DNA of 64,000 nt, from the NCBI RefSeq assembly GCF_001570565.1, contig NZ_BBXE01000033.1:90185-154184 (forward strand), given 5' to 3'. Of this stretch, positions 38,953-47,800 are shown in pieces (position 1 is the stretch's first letter; the number at the start of each line of letters is the position of its first letter). The position numbers were made by a program, and so were the translations under genes. Origin of the DNA: Herbidospora yilanensis. GTDB taxonomy: Bacteria; Actinomycetota; Actinomycetes; Streptosporangiales; Streptosporangiaceae. Under the pieces are notes generated by a model that had not been told where the DNA came from, did not search any database, and was given only the letters and a program-made list of their open reading frames with translations.

Positions 38953-39221
38953 TGCCAGAGAGAACAGTGACCGTGGCCTCCTCGACGGGCCTGCACGCCC
39001 GCCCGGCCAAACTCTTCGTCCAGGCCGCGGCCGGGACGGGGGTCCCGGTGAAGATCCGGATCGGGGACGGGAAGGCGGTCCGGGCCGACAGCATGCTCGC
39101 GGTCCTGTCGCTGGGCGCGACCCACGGGACCGAGGTGACGCTGTCGGCGGAGGGAGAGGGCGCGGAGGCGGCCCTGACGACGTTGGCGGAACTGCTGGAG
39201 CGGGACCTCGACGCGGAATAG
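38952..39221 (+). CDS. ptsH: HPr phosphocarrier protein
   Basis: An 89-aa HPr with the phosphorylated His15 in TGLHARPAK and the conserved ADSMLAVLSLG segment around residue 48. Its ATG overlaps the dehydrogenase stop by one base. It carries phosphate from enzyme I to EIIA. Enzyme I is not in this window and must be elsewhere. Actinomycetes lack the HPr kinase system of Firmicutes, so a catabolic carrier role is expected. Confidence 0.93.
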   Translation: MPERTVTVASSTGLHARPAKLFVQAAAGTGVPVKIRIGDGKAVRADSMLAVLSLGATHGTEVTLSAEGEGAEAALTTLAELLERDLDAE

Positions 39222-39230
39222 CACGACCGG

Positions 39231-39267
39231 GACGGCCGGGCACCCATTCGGGGGGCGCCCGGCCGTC
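39231..39267. terminator. Bidirectional hairpin terminator
   Basis: Perfect 11-bp arms GACGGCCGGGC (39231-39241) and GCCCGGCCGTC (39257-39267), extended by inner CCC/GGG pairs and followed by TTCT, lie between the PTS operon and the convergent ATPase gene. Confidence 0.8.
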
Positions 39268-39286
39268 TTCTGCATTGTCCCGCCGA

Positions 39287-40582
39287 TCATGGCGAGGTTT
39301 CCCATAGGGCCGACATCGGCACCGCCCTCATCCCGTCGCCGAAGGGGAGCACGTCTCTGCCCGCGTACATCACGAACCCGGCGATGAATCGCTCGCCCGC
39401 CTTCCTGGAGAGACTGCGGAGCCCCTGGAAGTCCTCCGCCCGCACGGTCTCGGCCGCTTTGACCTCGATGCCGACGATCTCGCCGGACGCCCGTTCGAGG
39501 ACGGCGTCGACTTCAACGCCGTCACGATCACGGTAGTGGTGGAGCCGGACCGGTTCTTCGCTCCAGGTGAGCTGGCGGGCCATTTCTCCGAGGACGAAGT
39601 TCTCCATGAGAGGGCCGATGGGCGCGGTGATGTCGGTGACCCTCGACGGCGTCAGACCGGCCAGGTGGGCGCCCAGTCCGGAGTCGACCACGAGCAGCTT
39701 CGGCGTGGCCACGGCCCTGGTGGTGGCGTTGGACGACCAGGCCGGGATACGCCGGACGAGATAGACCAGGTCGAGAAGGTCGACATAACGCTTGACGGTG
39801 CTCCGCGGGAGGCCCAGGTCGCGGCCGATGTTGTCGAGCACGAGCAGCCCGCCCATGCGGCCGCACAGGACGTTGAGCAGCCGGCGCATGTCCAGCGGCC
39901 GCTCGATGTCGGAGATCTGTTTCACGTCACGGTTGATGAGGTCGGAGACGTAGGACTCCAGGAACCTGGCCCGTCTGCGGTGGGTGGGGCGGTGGACGGC
40001 CTCCGGATAACCGCCGCGCAGGGCGCGGTCGAGATAGTCCATCCGGCGGAGTGAGGACGGCGGGAAGACGGTGTCGGCCCGCGAGCGGAAGACCGCGTCG
40101 ACGAACCCGTCGGGGCGGCCGTCGATCTCTCCCTGGGAAAGCGGCCACAACTCGATGGTCTCCGACCTTCCGGGCAGCGCGTCGGGAAGGTCGTGCAGCC
40201 CCAACAGCCGGGCGGAACCCGTGAGAAGGTAACGGCCGGGACGCGGGTCGGCGTCGACCTCACGCTTGATCGACAGCAGGAGATCGGGCACCCGCTGGAT
40301 CTCGTCGATGACCAGCAGCCCGTGATGATGGACGACCCCGTCGGGGTCCTGGCGCGCGGCGGCCCGGACGGCGGCCTGATCGAGGTAGATCGCCCGGGAG
40401 CCGGGGGTTCGCTGGGCGACCGAGAGGGCCAGGGTGCTCTTACCGACCTGCCGGGCGCCGTTGATCACCACGACCCGGGTGTCGGCGAGCGCCTCCCAGA
40501 CCATCGCTTCGGTCCGCCGCGAATAGAGGGCGAGTTCATCCGTGTCCACTTGGCCGATGATATGGCCAAACGCCAATCTCAT
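39287..40582 (-). CDS. AAA_14/DUF4143-family ATPase
   Basis: A 431-aa protein with Walker A GARQVGKSTL (about residues 42-51) and Walker B LLVIDEIQRV (~92-101), an arginine-rich middle, and a C-terminal DUF4143 region with nuclease-like residues (DGVEVDAVLE and GIEVKA). These proteins are widespread in bacteria and archaea and show a PD-(D/E)xK-like C-terminus, but their role is unknown. It stands alone, convergent with the PTS operon. The sequence just before its start begins a repeat array. Confidence 0.9.
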   Translation of the reverse strand: MRLAFGHIIGQVDTDELALYSRRTEAMVWEALADTRVVVINGARQVGKSTLALSVAQRTPGSRAIYLDQAAVRAAARQDPDGVVHHHGLLVIDEIQRVPDLLLSIKREVDADPRPGRYLLTGSARLLGLHDLPDALPGRSETIELWPLSQGEIDGRPDGFVDAVFRSRADTVFPPSSLRRMDYLDRALRGGYPEAVHRPTHRRRARFLESYVSDLINRDVKQISDIERPLDMRRLLNVLCGRMGGLLVLDNIGRDLGLPRSTVKRYVDLLDLVYLVRRIPAWSSNATTRAVATPKLLVVDSGLGAHLAGLTPSRVTDITAPIGPLMENFVLGEMARQLTWSEEPVRLHHYRDRDGVEVDAVLERASGEIVGIEVKAAETVRAEDFQGLRSLSRKAGERFIAGFVMYAGRDVLPFGDGMRAVPMSALWETSP

Positions 40583-40690
40583 GGCGGATCTGCCGGTGGT
40601 TCAGTGGTCGATCTGCCGAGGGCGTCGTGGTCATTCTGCCGGTACAGTGATGGTGGATCTGCCGGAGCGACTGTGGCCGTCCTGCCGAAC
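40581..40690. repeat. Five imperfect 23-bp tandem repeats (IS-end-like), with an outlier at 40799-40818
   Basis: The core CTGCC recurs at 40590, 40613, 40636, 40659 and 40682, exactly 23 bp apart, within units of the form GTGGTCGATCTGCCG. A sixth copy of the motif lies at 40799-40818 (CAGTAGTCGATCTGCCGACC). Regular short repeats of this kind occur at the ends of IS21-like elements in actinomycetes, so this may be a transposon-end remnant. No transposase gene is present. No gene is seen in the gap 40583-40865. Confidence 0.7.
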
Positions 40691-40865
40691 CGCCCACGGT
40701 GTGTCTGGCAGAACCTTCTGGTCAATCCCACGGTGGGCCGCGAGATCAAGGCTGCTATGGATGCATGCGCCGCACTGCTCCTGGCGAACCTGCCGCCTCA
40801 GTAGTCGATCTGCCGACCGGACGGCGAATCGACACCCACGACCCCCGAACTCCCAATGGCCGGCC

Positions 40866-41540
40866 TTAGGTCGTCGCCCTCTGTGCCGTGAGCTGGTCGA
40901 GGTTCCAGATCGTGATCTCGTACTGGTCGACCGCGCCCTCCCACATCGCGATGACGGCCTCGTTCAGCGCCTGGGGACAGTAGGCCAGATCGTCGGACAC
41001 CGGATCGGAGAACGCCTCCAGATGCGCGATCACCGCCCGCTCGTCGGGCTCGTCGGACGGAGGGATGAGGCTCCGGGGTGAGTCGCCGATGGCCGTGGCG
41101 GCCTTGAGCGCGCCGAGCAGGGTGCCGTCGGAGGCGATGCGCGCCTGCCAGAGTTGCCATCCCGGCTCGCCGGGGTGCCCGTCGAGCAGCGCGGCCAGGT
41201 CGGACCCCCGCACGATGCCCGGCTTGGCGAACACCGACACCGACGCGACCAGGCCGTCGGCGAAGTCGGCCGGGTCGACCTCGAAGAGGGAGCCGCTCGC
41301 GTCGAACACCAGGTCGGCGTAGCCGTCGAGCAGGATCAGCACCTGGGGATGGCTGACCGTCTCCCGCCCCGACAGCGCCTCCCGGCGCACCCACCCGGGG
41401 TGACGGTCGAGCCCGGTCTCGTAGAGCCAGTTGCCGCCGTAGAACGCCCCGTAGGTCGCGGTGGCGTCATGGTCGGCGAGCGGGCGGCCGAGCAGGTGCC
41501 CGAAGGCGTGCGTCAGCGCGGATTCCCAGGCGGAGGCCAC
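40866..41540 (-). CDS. Hypothetical protein
   Basis: A 224-aa soluble protein with normal high-GC codon use. Visible features are an acidic, aromatic-rich sequence (FYGGNWLYETGLDRHPG, SLFEVDPADFADG, MWEGAVDQYEITIWNLD) and no signal peptide or membrane helix. I recognise no family. It lies directly before the repeat array and in the same direction as the YjbR-like and MarR genes. Confidence 0.65.
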   Translation of the reverse strand: MASAWESALTHAFGHLLGRPLADHDATATYGAFYGGNWLYETGLDRHPGWVRREALSGRETVSHPQVLILLDGYADLVFDASGSLFEVDPADFADGLVASVSVFAKPGIVRGSDLAALLDGHPGEPGWQLWQARIASDGTLLGALKAATAIGDSPRSLIPPSDEPDERAVIAHLEAFSDPVSDDLAYCPQALNEAVIAMWEGAVDQYEITIWNLDQLTAQRATT

Positions 41541-41595
41541 GGTATGGGGTTCCTGTTCGTCGTCGATCTATGAGAGGACACGCCGGGCTGGACGA

Positions 41596-41958
41596 TCACC
41601 GTGTCAGATCCGGCCACAACACGATCTCATGGTTGTCGACCAGCGACTTCGGGGCCGTCATGCACCACGCCTCGGTCACCAGCTCGAACAACTCGTCGGC
41701 CTCGACGCGGTCGAGGTGGACCACCACCCAGCCCGTCGACTCGGTCGTGAACTGCACCTCGAAGACGTCGGGCCGTTCGGCCACCAGGGCCGCCTGTTCT
41801 TCGATGGTCGACTTGAGGCCCACGGTCCGGGTGCGTTCCCACAGGTAGCCGAACCCCTTGCCGCGCACCTTCAACGACACCCACTCGCCGCCGAAGCCCT
41901 GCTTCACCTCGGGCAGATGGTCAAGCATCTTCAGGAACTCGTCCACACTCACCGCCAT
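41596..41958 (-). CDS. YjbR/MmcQ-family (CyaY-like fold) protein
   Basis: A 120-aa protein with the family pattern SVDEFLKMLDHLPEVKQG near the start and ending SLVDNHEIVLWPDL. The group has a CyaY-like fold and is often called DNA-binding, though its function is not known. The start is set at ATG 41958, where homology begins; an in-frame ATG at 41988, two bases after the MarR stop, is an alternative that would couple the two genes. Confidence 0.8.
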   Translation of the reverse strand: MAVSVDEFLKMLDHLPEVKQGFGGEWVSLKVRGKGFGYLWERTRTVGLKSTIEEQAALVAERPDVFEVQFTTESTGWVVVHLDRVEADELFELVTEAWCMTAPKSLVDNHEIVLWPDLTR

Positions 41959-41990
41959 GCCCCTAGGGCTACCAGACCCCACCGACATTC

Positions 41991-42401
41991 TCAGCCGTCG
42001 AGCAGCCGCAGCAGGGACGACAACTGCCGGCGCTGTTCGTCCGAAAGTACGGAGAAGACCTCCGCGGCGGCCTCCCGCCGGGCCACGCGCGCCTGCTCGT
42101 GGACCGACAACCCTGTGGGGGTGACGGAGACGAGGGTGGAGCGCCGGTTGGTGGGGTCGACGGACCGTACGAGAAGGCCCGCCGCCTCCAGGGCGTCGAC
42201 GACCGAGGTCAGGGAACGGGGGACGATGCCGAGCAGTTCGGCGAGCCGGGCCATGCGCAGCGGCTCTCCGGCGGAGACCAGGGCGCGCAGGGCGCGCGAC
42301 TGGCCCGGGTTGATGCCCAGGGGTTCGAGGCGTTCGCGGTAGCCCCGCCGGATGCGGTGGTCGACCCGGTGGACCAGCTCGAACAGTTCGCCGTCAGACA
42401 A
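41991..42401 (-). CDS. MarR-family transcriptional regulator
   Basis: A ~136-aa MarR protein with winged helix RMARLAELLGIVPRSLTSVV and wing LLVRSVDPTNRRSTLVSVTPTG. The TTG at 42401, preceded by GAGGCGAG, is preferred as start; longer forms would overlap the divergent ABC exporter. Only about 50 bp separate the two starts, so it probably represses the exporter and itself in response to a small molecule. Confidence 0.85.
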   Translation of the reverse strand: MSDGELFELVHRVDHRIRRGYRERLEPLGINPGQSRALRALVSAGEPLRMARLAELLGIVPRSLTSVVDALEAAGLLVRSVDPTNRRSTLVSVTPTGLSVHEQARVARREAAAEVFSVLSDEQRRQLSSLLRLLDG

Positions 42402-42453
42402 AGCACTCGCCTCGTGGAATGAATGTGAGCTAACCTCTGTTTGAGTGTACATC

Positions 42454-44202
42454 ATGGACAAAGAACCCCGAGCGCCGCTGAGGCGCGTCATCCGCCTGTT
42501 CAGGCCCTACCGCCGCAAGCTGGGCGCGGTCGGGGCACTGATCGTGTTGTCGTCGGTGGTGTCGCTGGCCTCGCCGTTCCTGTTGCGGGAGATCCTCGAC
42601 GCCGCCCTGCCGGACCGCGACGCGCGGCTGCTGTCGATGCTGGCCCTCGGCATGATCGTGATCGCCGTGACGACCAGCGTGTTCGACGTGCTGCAGACGT
42701 TCATCTCGACGACGGTCGGCCAGCGGGTCATGCACGACCTGCGCAAGTCGGTCTACAACCACCTCCAGCGGATGTCGCTGGCCTTCTTCACCCGGACCAA
42801 GACCGGTGAGGTCCAGTCGCGGATCGCCAACGACATCGGGGCCATGCAGGCCGTGGTGACGACCACGGCGACCTCGTTCATCTCCTACCTGACCTCGGTG
42901 ATCGCCACGATCGCGGCCATGGTGGCGCTCGACTGGCGGCTGACGCTGATCTCCCTCGGGCTGCTGCCGGTGTTCGTGTGGATCAGCCGGAAGGTCGGCA
43001 AGGAGCGGCGGCGGATCACCACGCAGCGCCAGGTCAAGATGGCGTCGATGGCCTCGATGGTGCAGGAGTCGTTGTCGATCAGCGGGATCCTGCTGGGGCG
43101 CACGATGGGGCGTACCGGAACCCTCACCGACCGGTTCGCGGCCTCCTCCGACGACCTCGCCGACCTGGAGGTCCGGTCGTCGATGGCGGGGCGGTGGCGG
43201 CAGTCGTCGATCCAGATCGTGATGGCGGCCATGCCGGCGGTCGTCTACTGGGCCGTGGGGTGGACCGGCGCGGTGTCGGTCGGCACGCTGGTGGCGTTCA
43301 CCACCCTCCAGACCTCGATGTTCCGGCCGTCGGTGCAACTGCTGCAACTCGGGGTCGAGGTGCAGAGCTCGATGTCGCTGTTCGGGCGGATCTTCGAATA
43401 CCTCGACCTGAAGGTCGACATCCACCCCGGCGACCGCGCGCTCGACCGGGTCAAGGGCGACGTGCGGTTCGAGGGCGTCGACTTCTCCTACGGCGAGACC
43501 CCCACCCTCACCGGCATCGACATCGCGGTCCCGCCCGGCAGCCGTCTCGCGATCGTGGGCGAGACCGGATCGGGCAAGACCACCCTCAGCTACCTGCTCC
43601 CCCGCCTCTACGACGTCACGGCCGGCCGGGTCACCATCGACGGCGTCGACGTGCGGGAGCTGACCTTCGAGTCACTGGCCGAGACGGTCGGCGTGGTCTC
43701 CCAGGAGACCTACCTCTTCCACGCCTCGGTGGCCGACAACCTGCGCTTCGCCAAGCCCGACGCGAGCGACGAGGAGCTCCACGCGGCGGCGCGGGCGGCC
43801 CGCATCCACGACCACCTCATGTCGCTGCCGGAGGGGTACGACACCCTCGTCGGCGAACGCGGCTACCGCTTCTCGGGCGGGGAGAAGCAGCGCCTGGCCA
43901 TCGCGCGGACCCTGCTGCGCAACCCTCCGGTGCTGATTCTCGACGAGGCCACCAGCTCGCTCGACACCCAGACCGAGCGGGCCGTCCAGGAGGCCCTCGA
44001 CGAGCTGGCCGAAGGCCGGACCACCCTGACGATCGCCCACCGGTTGTCCACGGTCCGCGACGCCGACCAGATCATCGTCCTGGACGCCGGCCGCATCGTG
44101 GAGCGCGGCACCCACGACGAGCTGCTCGCCCTGGGCGGCCACTACGCGGCCCTGGTCAACCGCGACGAGCTCACCCTGACGACCACTGAAGCGGCAGGAT
44201 GA
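42454..44202 (+). CDS. ABC exporter, fused membrane and ATPase domains
   Basis: A 582-aa half-transporter. Six membrane helices occupy ~25-300 and the nucleotide-binding domain ~335-575, with Walker A VGETGSGKTTL, signature FSGGEKQRLAIAR (variant of LSGGQ), Walker B PVLILDEATSS and the H-loop in TIAHRLST. It should dimerise and export a lipophilic compound or peptide. The divergent MarR gene suggests drug-type regulation. ATG 42454 is chosen; ATG 42445 is also possible and neither has a clear ribosome site, so the mRNA may be leaderless. Confidence 0.92.
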   Translation: MDKEPRAPLRRVIRLFRPYRRKLGAVGALIVLSSVVSLASPFLLREILDAALPDRDARLLSMLALGMIVIAVTTSVFDVLQTFISTTVGQRVMHDLRKSVYNHLQRMSLAFFTRTKTGEVQSRIANDIGAMQAVVTTTATSFISYLTSVIATIAAMVALDWRLTLISLGLLPVFVWISRKVGKERRRITTQRQVKMASMASMVQESLSISGILLGRTMGRTGTLTDRFAASSDDLADLEVRSSMAGRWRQSSIQIVMAAMPAVVYWAVGWTGAVSVGTLVAFTTLQTSMFRPSVQLLQLGVEVQSSMSLFGRIFEYLDLKVDIHPGDRALDRVKGDVRFEGVDFSYGETPTLTGIDIAVPPGSRLAIVGETGSGKTTLSYLLPRLYDVTAGRVTIDGVDVRELTFESLAETVGVVSQETYLFHASVADNLRFAKPDASDEELHAAARAARIHDHLMSLPEGYDTLVGERGYRFSGGEKQRLAIARTLLRNPPVLILDEATSSLDTQTERAVQEALDELAEGRTTLTIAHRLSTVRDADQIIVLDAGRIVERGTHDELLALGGHYAALVNRDELTLTTTEAAG

Positions 44203-44311
44203 TCACCGCGTAGGCGACCCCGGCGAACGGCACCGCCTTCCGTCGAGGTCGGAGCTGTAGCGAAAGCACCTGGAGATCTGCTCATTTGCCCCGCAAAATG
44301 GGATAATTCGA

Positions 44312-44974
44312 ATGGTGAAGTTACGTCACGCTCTAGTCGTCCGAGGCGGCTGGGAGGGCCATGAGCCCGTCGCCGCCACCGATCTCTTCCTCCCGTACCT
44401 CACCGACCAGGGCTTCTCCCTCACGGTCGAGGACTCCCTCGCCCCCTACGCCGACCCCGATCTCATGGCGGGGGTCGATCTGGTCGTCCAGTGCTTCACG
44501 ATGGGCACGATCACGCGCGAGCAGAGCACCGGCCTGTCCCGGGCGGTCGCGGCGGGCACCGGGTTCGCGGGCTGGCACGGCGGCGTCGTCGACTCCTTCC
44601 GCGCCGAACCCGACTACCTCCACCTGACCGGCGGGCAGTTCGCCTGCCACCCCGAGGCCGGCGGGGAGACCTTCGTCGACCACCGGATCGAGATCACCGA
44701 CCACGACCACCCGATCACCGAGGGCATCGCGGACTTCGACCTGCGCACCGAGCAGTACTGGGTGCTGACCGACCCGTACAGCACGGTCCTCGCCACCACC
44801 ACCCACGCCGCGCAGGGACCGTGGAAACGCCCGGTCACCGTGCCGGCCGTGTGGACCCGCGAGTGGGGCGAAGGCCGCGTCTTCGTCGCCACGCCGGGCC
44901 ACGACCTGGCCACCCTCCGGCACGAGAGCGTGCGGACCCTCATCGAGAGGGGGCTGGCATGGGCGAGCCGGTGA
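44312..44974 (+). CDS. ThuA-like (glutamine amidotransferase fold) protein
   Basis: A 220-aa ThuA-family protein: ALVVRGGWEGHEP at the N-terminus, FAGWHGGVVDSF around residue 90 and the C-terminal RVFVATPGHD. ThuA proteins are linked to trehalose, sucrose or other disaccharide metabolism, but their reaction is not firmly known. It overlaps the next oxidoreductase by 16 bases, a frequent pairing in sugar catabolic loci. The 109-bp gap before it shows no gene. Confidence 0.87.
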   Translation: MVKLRHALVVRGGWEGHEPVAATDLFLPYLTDQGFSLTVEDSLAPYADPDLMAGVDLVVQCFTMGTITREQSTGLSRAVAAGTGFAGWHGGVVDSFRAEPDYLHLTGGQFACHPEAGGETFVDHRIEITDHDHPITEGIADFDLRTEQYWVLTDPYSTVLATTTHAAQGPWKRPVTVPAVWTREWGEGRVFVATPGHDLATLRHESVRTLIERGLAWASR

Positions 44975-46020
44975 AGGTGGGGATGGTCGGCTGCGGCAAG
45001 GTCTCGGTGCAGTACACGACGACCCTCACGAACCTCCCGGGTCTGGTCCTGTACGCCGTCGCCGACCTCGACCCGGCCCGCGCCCTGGCCGCCGCCACCG
45101 AGACGGGCGCGCGCTCCCTGGGCGTCGACGACCTGATCGACGCCTGCGACCTGGTCGTCAACCTCACCGTCCCGGCCGCGCACACCGAGGTAGCGCTCCG
45201 GGCCATCGCGGCGGGCAAGGACGTCTACGGCGAGAAACCCCTGGCCGCGACCCTCGACGAGGCCAGGACGATCGTCGCGAAGGGGGCCGGGGTCAAGCTG
45301 GGCTGTGCCCCCGACACCGTCCTGGGCACCGGCTTCCAGACCGCCCGCCACCACCTCGACGCCGGCCTCATCGGCCGCCCGGCGGCGGCCGTGGCGACCA
45401 TGGTCACCGCCGGTCCCGAGCCGTGGCACCCCGATCCCGACTTCTACTACCGGCCGGGCGGCGGGCCGCTGCTCGACATGGGGCCCTACTACGTGACGGC
45501 CCTGGTGACGCTGCTCGGGCCGGTCGTGTCGGCGTTCGGGGCGGCGAGCCGTACCCGCGACGAACGGGTGATCGGCAGCGGCTACCGCCAGGGCGAGCGC
45601 CTTCCGGTCACCACCGACACGCACGTCACCGGGGTGCTCACGCACGCCTCCGGCGCGTTGTCGACGCTGATCATGTCGTTCGACGGCGCGGCCTCCCGCG
45701 CGCCCAACATCGAGGTGCACGGCGAGCTCGGCACGATGATCGTCCCCGATCCGAACCGGTTCGACGGCGACGTGCTGGTCCACCGGGTCGGCGGGGCGTG
45801 GGAGACGCTCCCGGTGACCGCCGGTTACCGCGACACCGGCCGCGGCATCGGCGTGTACGACCTCGTCACCGCCCCGCGCCCGCGCGCCTCCGGGGAACTG
45901 GCCCTGCACGTGCTCGACGTCATGGAGTCGCTGCTCCGCTCGGCCGCCACCGGGCGGGCCGAGACGGTGGAGAGCACCTGCGGGAGACCGGAGCCGGTGC
46001 CGCTTCAGTCCCTCGGGTGA
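44959..46020 (+). CDS. Gfo/Idh/MocA-family oxidoreductase
   Basis: A 353-aa NAD(P)-dependent oxidoreductase. The N-terminal Rossmann fold has VGMVGCGKVSVQY, and the motif GEKPLAATLDEA contains the conserved EKP lysine. The C-terminal domain includes LLDMGPYYVTAL. Start is ATG 44959 inside the ThuA gene. The family oxidises or reduces sugars and inositols; with ThuA it suggests a disaccharide-oxidation pathway. Its 3' end overlaps the convergent response regulator by 16 bases. Confidence 0.9.
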   Translation: MGEPVKVGMVGCGKVSVQYTTTLTNLPGLVLYAVADLDPARALAAATETGARSLGVDDLIDACDLVVNLTVPAAHTEVALRAIAAGKDVYGEKPLAATLDEARTIVAKGAGVKLGCAPDTVLGTGFQTARHHLDAGLIGRPAAAVATMVTAGPEPWHPDPDFYYRPGGGPLLDMGPYYVTALVTLLGPVVSAFGAASRTRDERVIGSGYRQGERLPVTTDTHVTGVLTHASGALSTLIMSFDGAASRAPNIEVHGELGTMIVPDPNRFDGDVLVHRVGGAWETLPVTAGYRDTGRGIGVYDLVTAPRPRASGELALHVLDVMESLLRSAATGRAETVESTCGRPEPVPLQSLG

Positions 46021-46688
46021 TGGTCGGCGGCGAGTGACTGGTATTCGATGATGTCGTCGGCCGTGATCAGGCCGTCTTGGATGGCGCGGGCCAGCAGGGT
46101 CGTCTTCGTCGGGGCGGCCCTGCCGGTGCTGGCGTACTTCACCCGCGCGCGTTCGATGTACTGCTTCACGGTCGCCTCGGAGATGCCCATGCGGAGCGCG
46201 ACCGACTGCTTGTTCATGCCCTGGAACCACAACAGCAGCGCCTCGCGCTCGCGGGCCGACAACATCGGGCGCGAGGTCTGCCCGTCGGCGGCGACCAGCG
46301 CCCCGGCCATCACCGGCGGGACGTAGGGCCGGTCGCGGCCGACGGCCACGATCGTGTCGACGCAGTGTTCCCTGGTCTCCGTCTTGGCGATGAACGTCGC
46401 GGCGCCCGCCCGGAGCACCGCCATGACGGTCGCGTCGTCCTCGTGCACGGAGTAGACGACCACCCGGCGCCCGGCGGCGACCAGCTCGGGGATGCGCGGC
46501 AGCGAGTTGACGCCGTCGAGTTCGAGGTCGAGCAGCAGCACGTCGGCGTGCGAGCCCGCGCCGTCGAGGACCGAGTCGACGGTGTTGCCGCTGGCCACGA
46601 TCTCGACCCTTCTCCCGGGGTCGGCGGCCACCCACGACCGGATGCCCTCCAGCACGACCGGCGTGTCCTCCACCACCGCGAGGGTCAC
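46005..46688 (-). CDS. LuxR-type response regulator
   Basis: A 227-aa regulator starting at GTG 46688, which overlaps the kinase-like gene stop (GTGA). The receiver domain has VVEDTPVV and the acceptor Asp54 in DVLLLDLELDG. The C-terminal LuxR domain reads LSAREREALLLWFQGMNKQS and SEATVKQYIERARVKYAS. It is the output of a three-gene unit with two kinase-like proteins. Confidence 0.9.
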   Translation of the reverse strand: MTLAVVEDTPVVLEGIRSWVAADPGRRVEIVASGNTVDSVLDGAGSHADVLLLDLELDGVNSLPRIPELVAAGRRVVVYSVHEDDATVMAVLRAGAATFIAKTETREHCVDTIVAVGRDRPYVPPVMAGALVAADGQTSRPMLSAREREALLLWFQGMNKQSVALRMGISEATVKQYIERARVKYASTGRAAPTKTTLLARAIQDGLITADDIIEYQSLAADHHPRD

Positions 46689-47800
46689 GGGGCGGTCCAG
46701 CGGCTCTCTATCCACAGTTGGCTTCCTCCGTTCTCGGCCTCGACGCGGGTGGCGACGTTGGCGGCGCGGGACCCGTCGGCCGAGGGCAGCGACGGGGCGT
46801 CGGTGAGGACGCTGACGATGACCTCGCGCGGGGTCGCGACGAGGGTGACCCTGGCCTGGCGGCGGGCCCGCGCCATGCCCTCGATGGGGGCCTCGACGAG
46901 CGCGCGGCGGACCTCCAGCGGTAGCGGCGGCACCGTGCCCGCGGTCAGGAAGAGCACCACGACGCCGCGCCGTTCGACGTCGAACGCGCAGGCCCGCAGG
47001 GTGTGCAGGAGCGGGTCGGGGGCGTCGTCGGTCTCGGCGATCAGGCGGCGCAGGCGGGCCGCGCCGACGGCGCTCTCGTGCCGCACGTCGGGGTCGGCCG
47101 GGTCGGCGCCCCCGGCGAGCAGGGTCAGCACGGGCGCGACGGCCGAGCGCACCTCGGCGTAGCGGGCCAGCCGGTCGGCGTGCACCTGGTCGGCGGCCTT
47201 CCGCGCGGCCTCGGCCCCGGCGGTCCGGTTGGAGTTCTCCACCGCCCACCGGGCGGCCAGGTCGAGGGCGTGGCCACCGGCGCTCGCGCCCGCCTGGAGG
47301 GTGATCGCGCCGACGCTGACGACGAGGAACTTGCTCAGCGACCGGGGGTCGAGCGCCCCGGCCAGCGCCAGCCCGGCCAGCGTGACGACCACGTTGGCCA
47401 GCAGGAACACGCTCAGGTCGCGCAGCCAGGTCGGCCGGGGCCAGAACACGACCATGGCCAGCCAGCCGACCGAGCCCCACCCCCAGTTCGCGGCGTTCAC
47501 GACGTCGCCCGGCGCGCAGGCGGCCATCACCATCGCCGACGCGGCCAGCGCGCCGGCCGCGCAGGGCCAGACGCCGAAGCGGAGGGGCCGCTCGGTCAGC
47601 AGGGCGACCGCGGCCACCACGCCGATCCCGGCGTACAGGACCCAGGCGAGCCCGGCCAGCCACGGTAAGCGGTAGGACTCCCAGGTGCCGACGGTGCCGA
47701 CGAGGTCGAAGCCGAGATGCCAGGCGGCGACGATCGACACGGCGGCCCGGCGCGCGCCCAGGCTGTAGTTGCGGCGCACGCTCGTCTCCGACGCGGTCAC
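46685..47800 (-). CDS. Kinase-like membrane protein, possibly a degenerate histidine kinase
   Basis: A 371-aa protein beginning at GTG 47800. Residues ~15-165 form five or six membrane helices. The cytoplasmic part (~170-371) resembles a sensor kinase in layout (RYAEVRSAVAPVLTLLAGG, then a beta-rich domain). I see no phospho-acceptor His, no N box and no G box. It overlaps the neighbouring kinase and response regulator genes by four bases on each side, so it probably forms a complex with them as a sensor or modulator without catalytic activity. Confidence 0.72.
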   Translation of the reverse strand: MTASETSVRRNYSLGARRAAVSIVAAWHLGFDLVGTVGTWESYRLPWLAGLAWVLYAGIGVVAAVALLTERPLRFGVWPCAAGALAASAMVMAACAPGDVVNAANWGWGSVGWLAMVVFWPRPTWLRDLSVFLLANVVVTLAGLALAGALDPRSLSKFLVVSVGAITLQAGASAGGHALDLAARWAVENSNRTAGAEAARKAADQVHADRLARYAEVRSAVAPVLTLLAGGADPADPDVRHESAVGAARLRRLIAETDDAPDPLLHTLRACAFDVERRGVVVLFLTAGTVPPLPLEVRRALVEAPIEGMARARRQARVTLVATPREVIVSVLTDAPSLPSADGSRAANVATRVEAENGGSQLWIESRWTAP

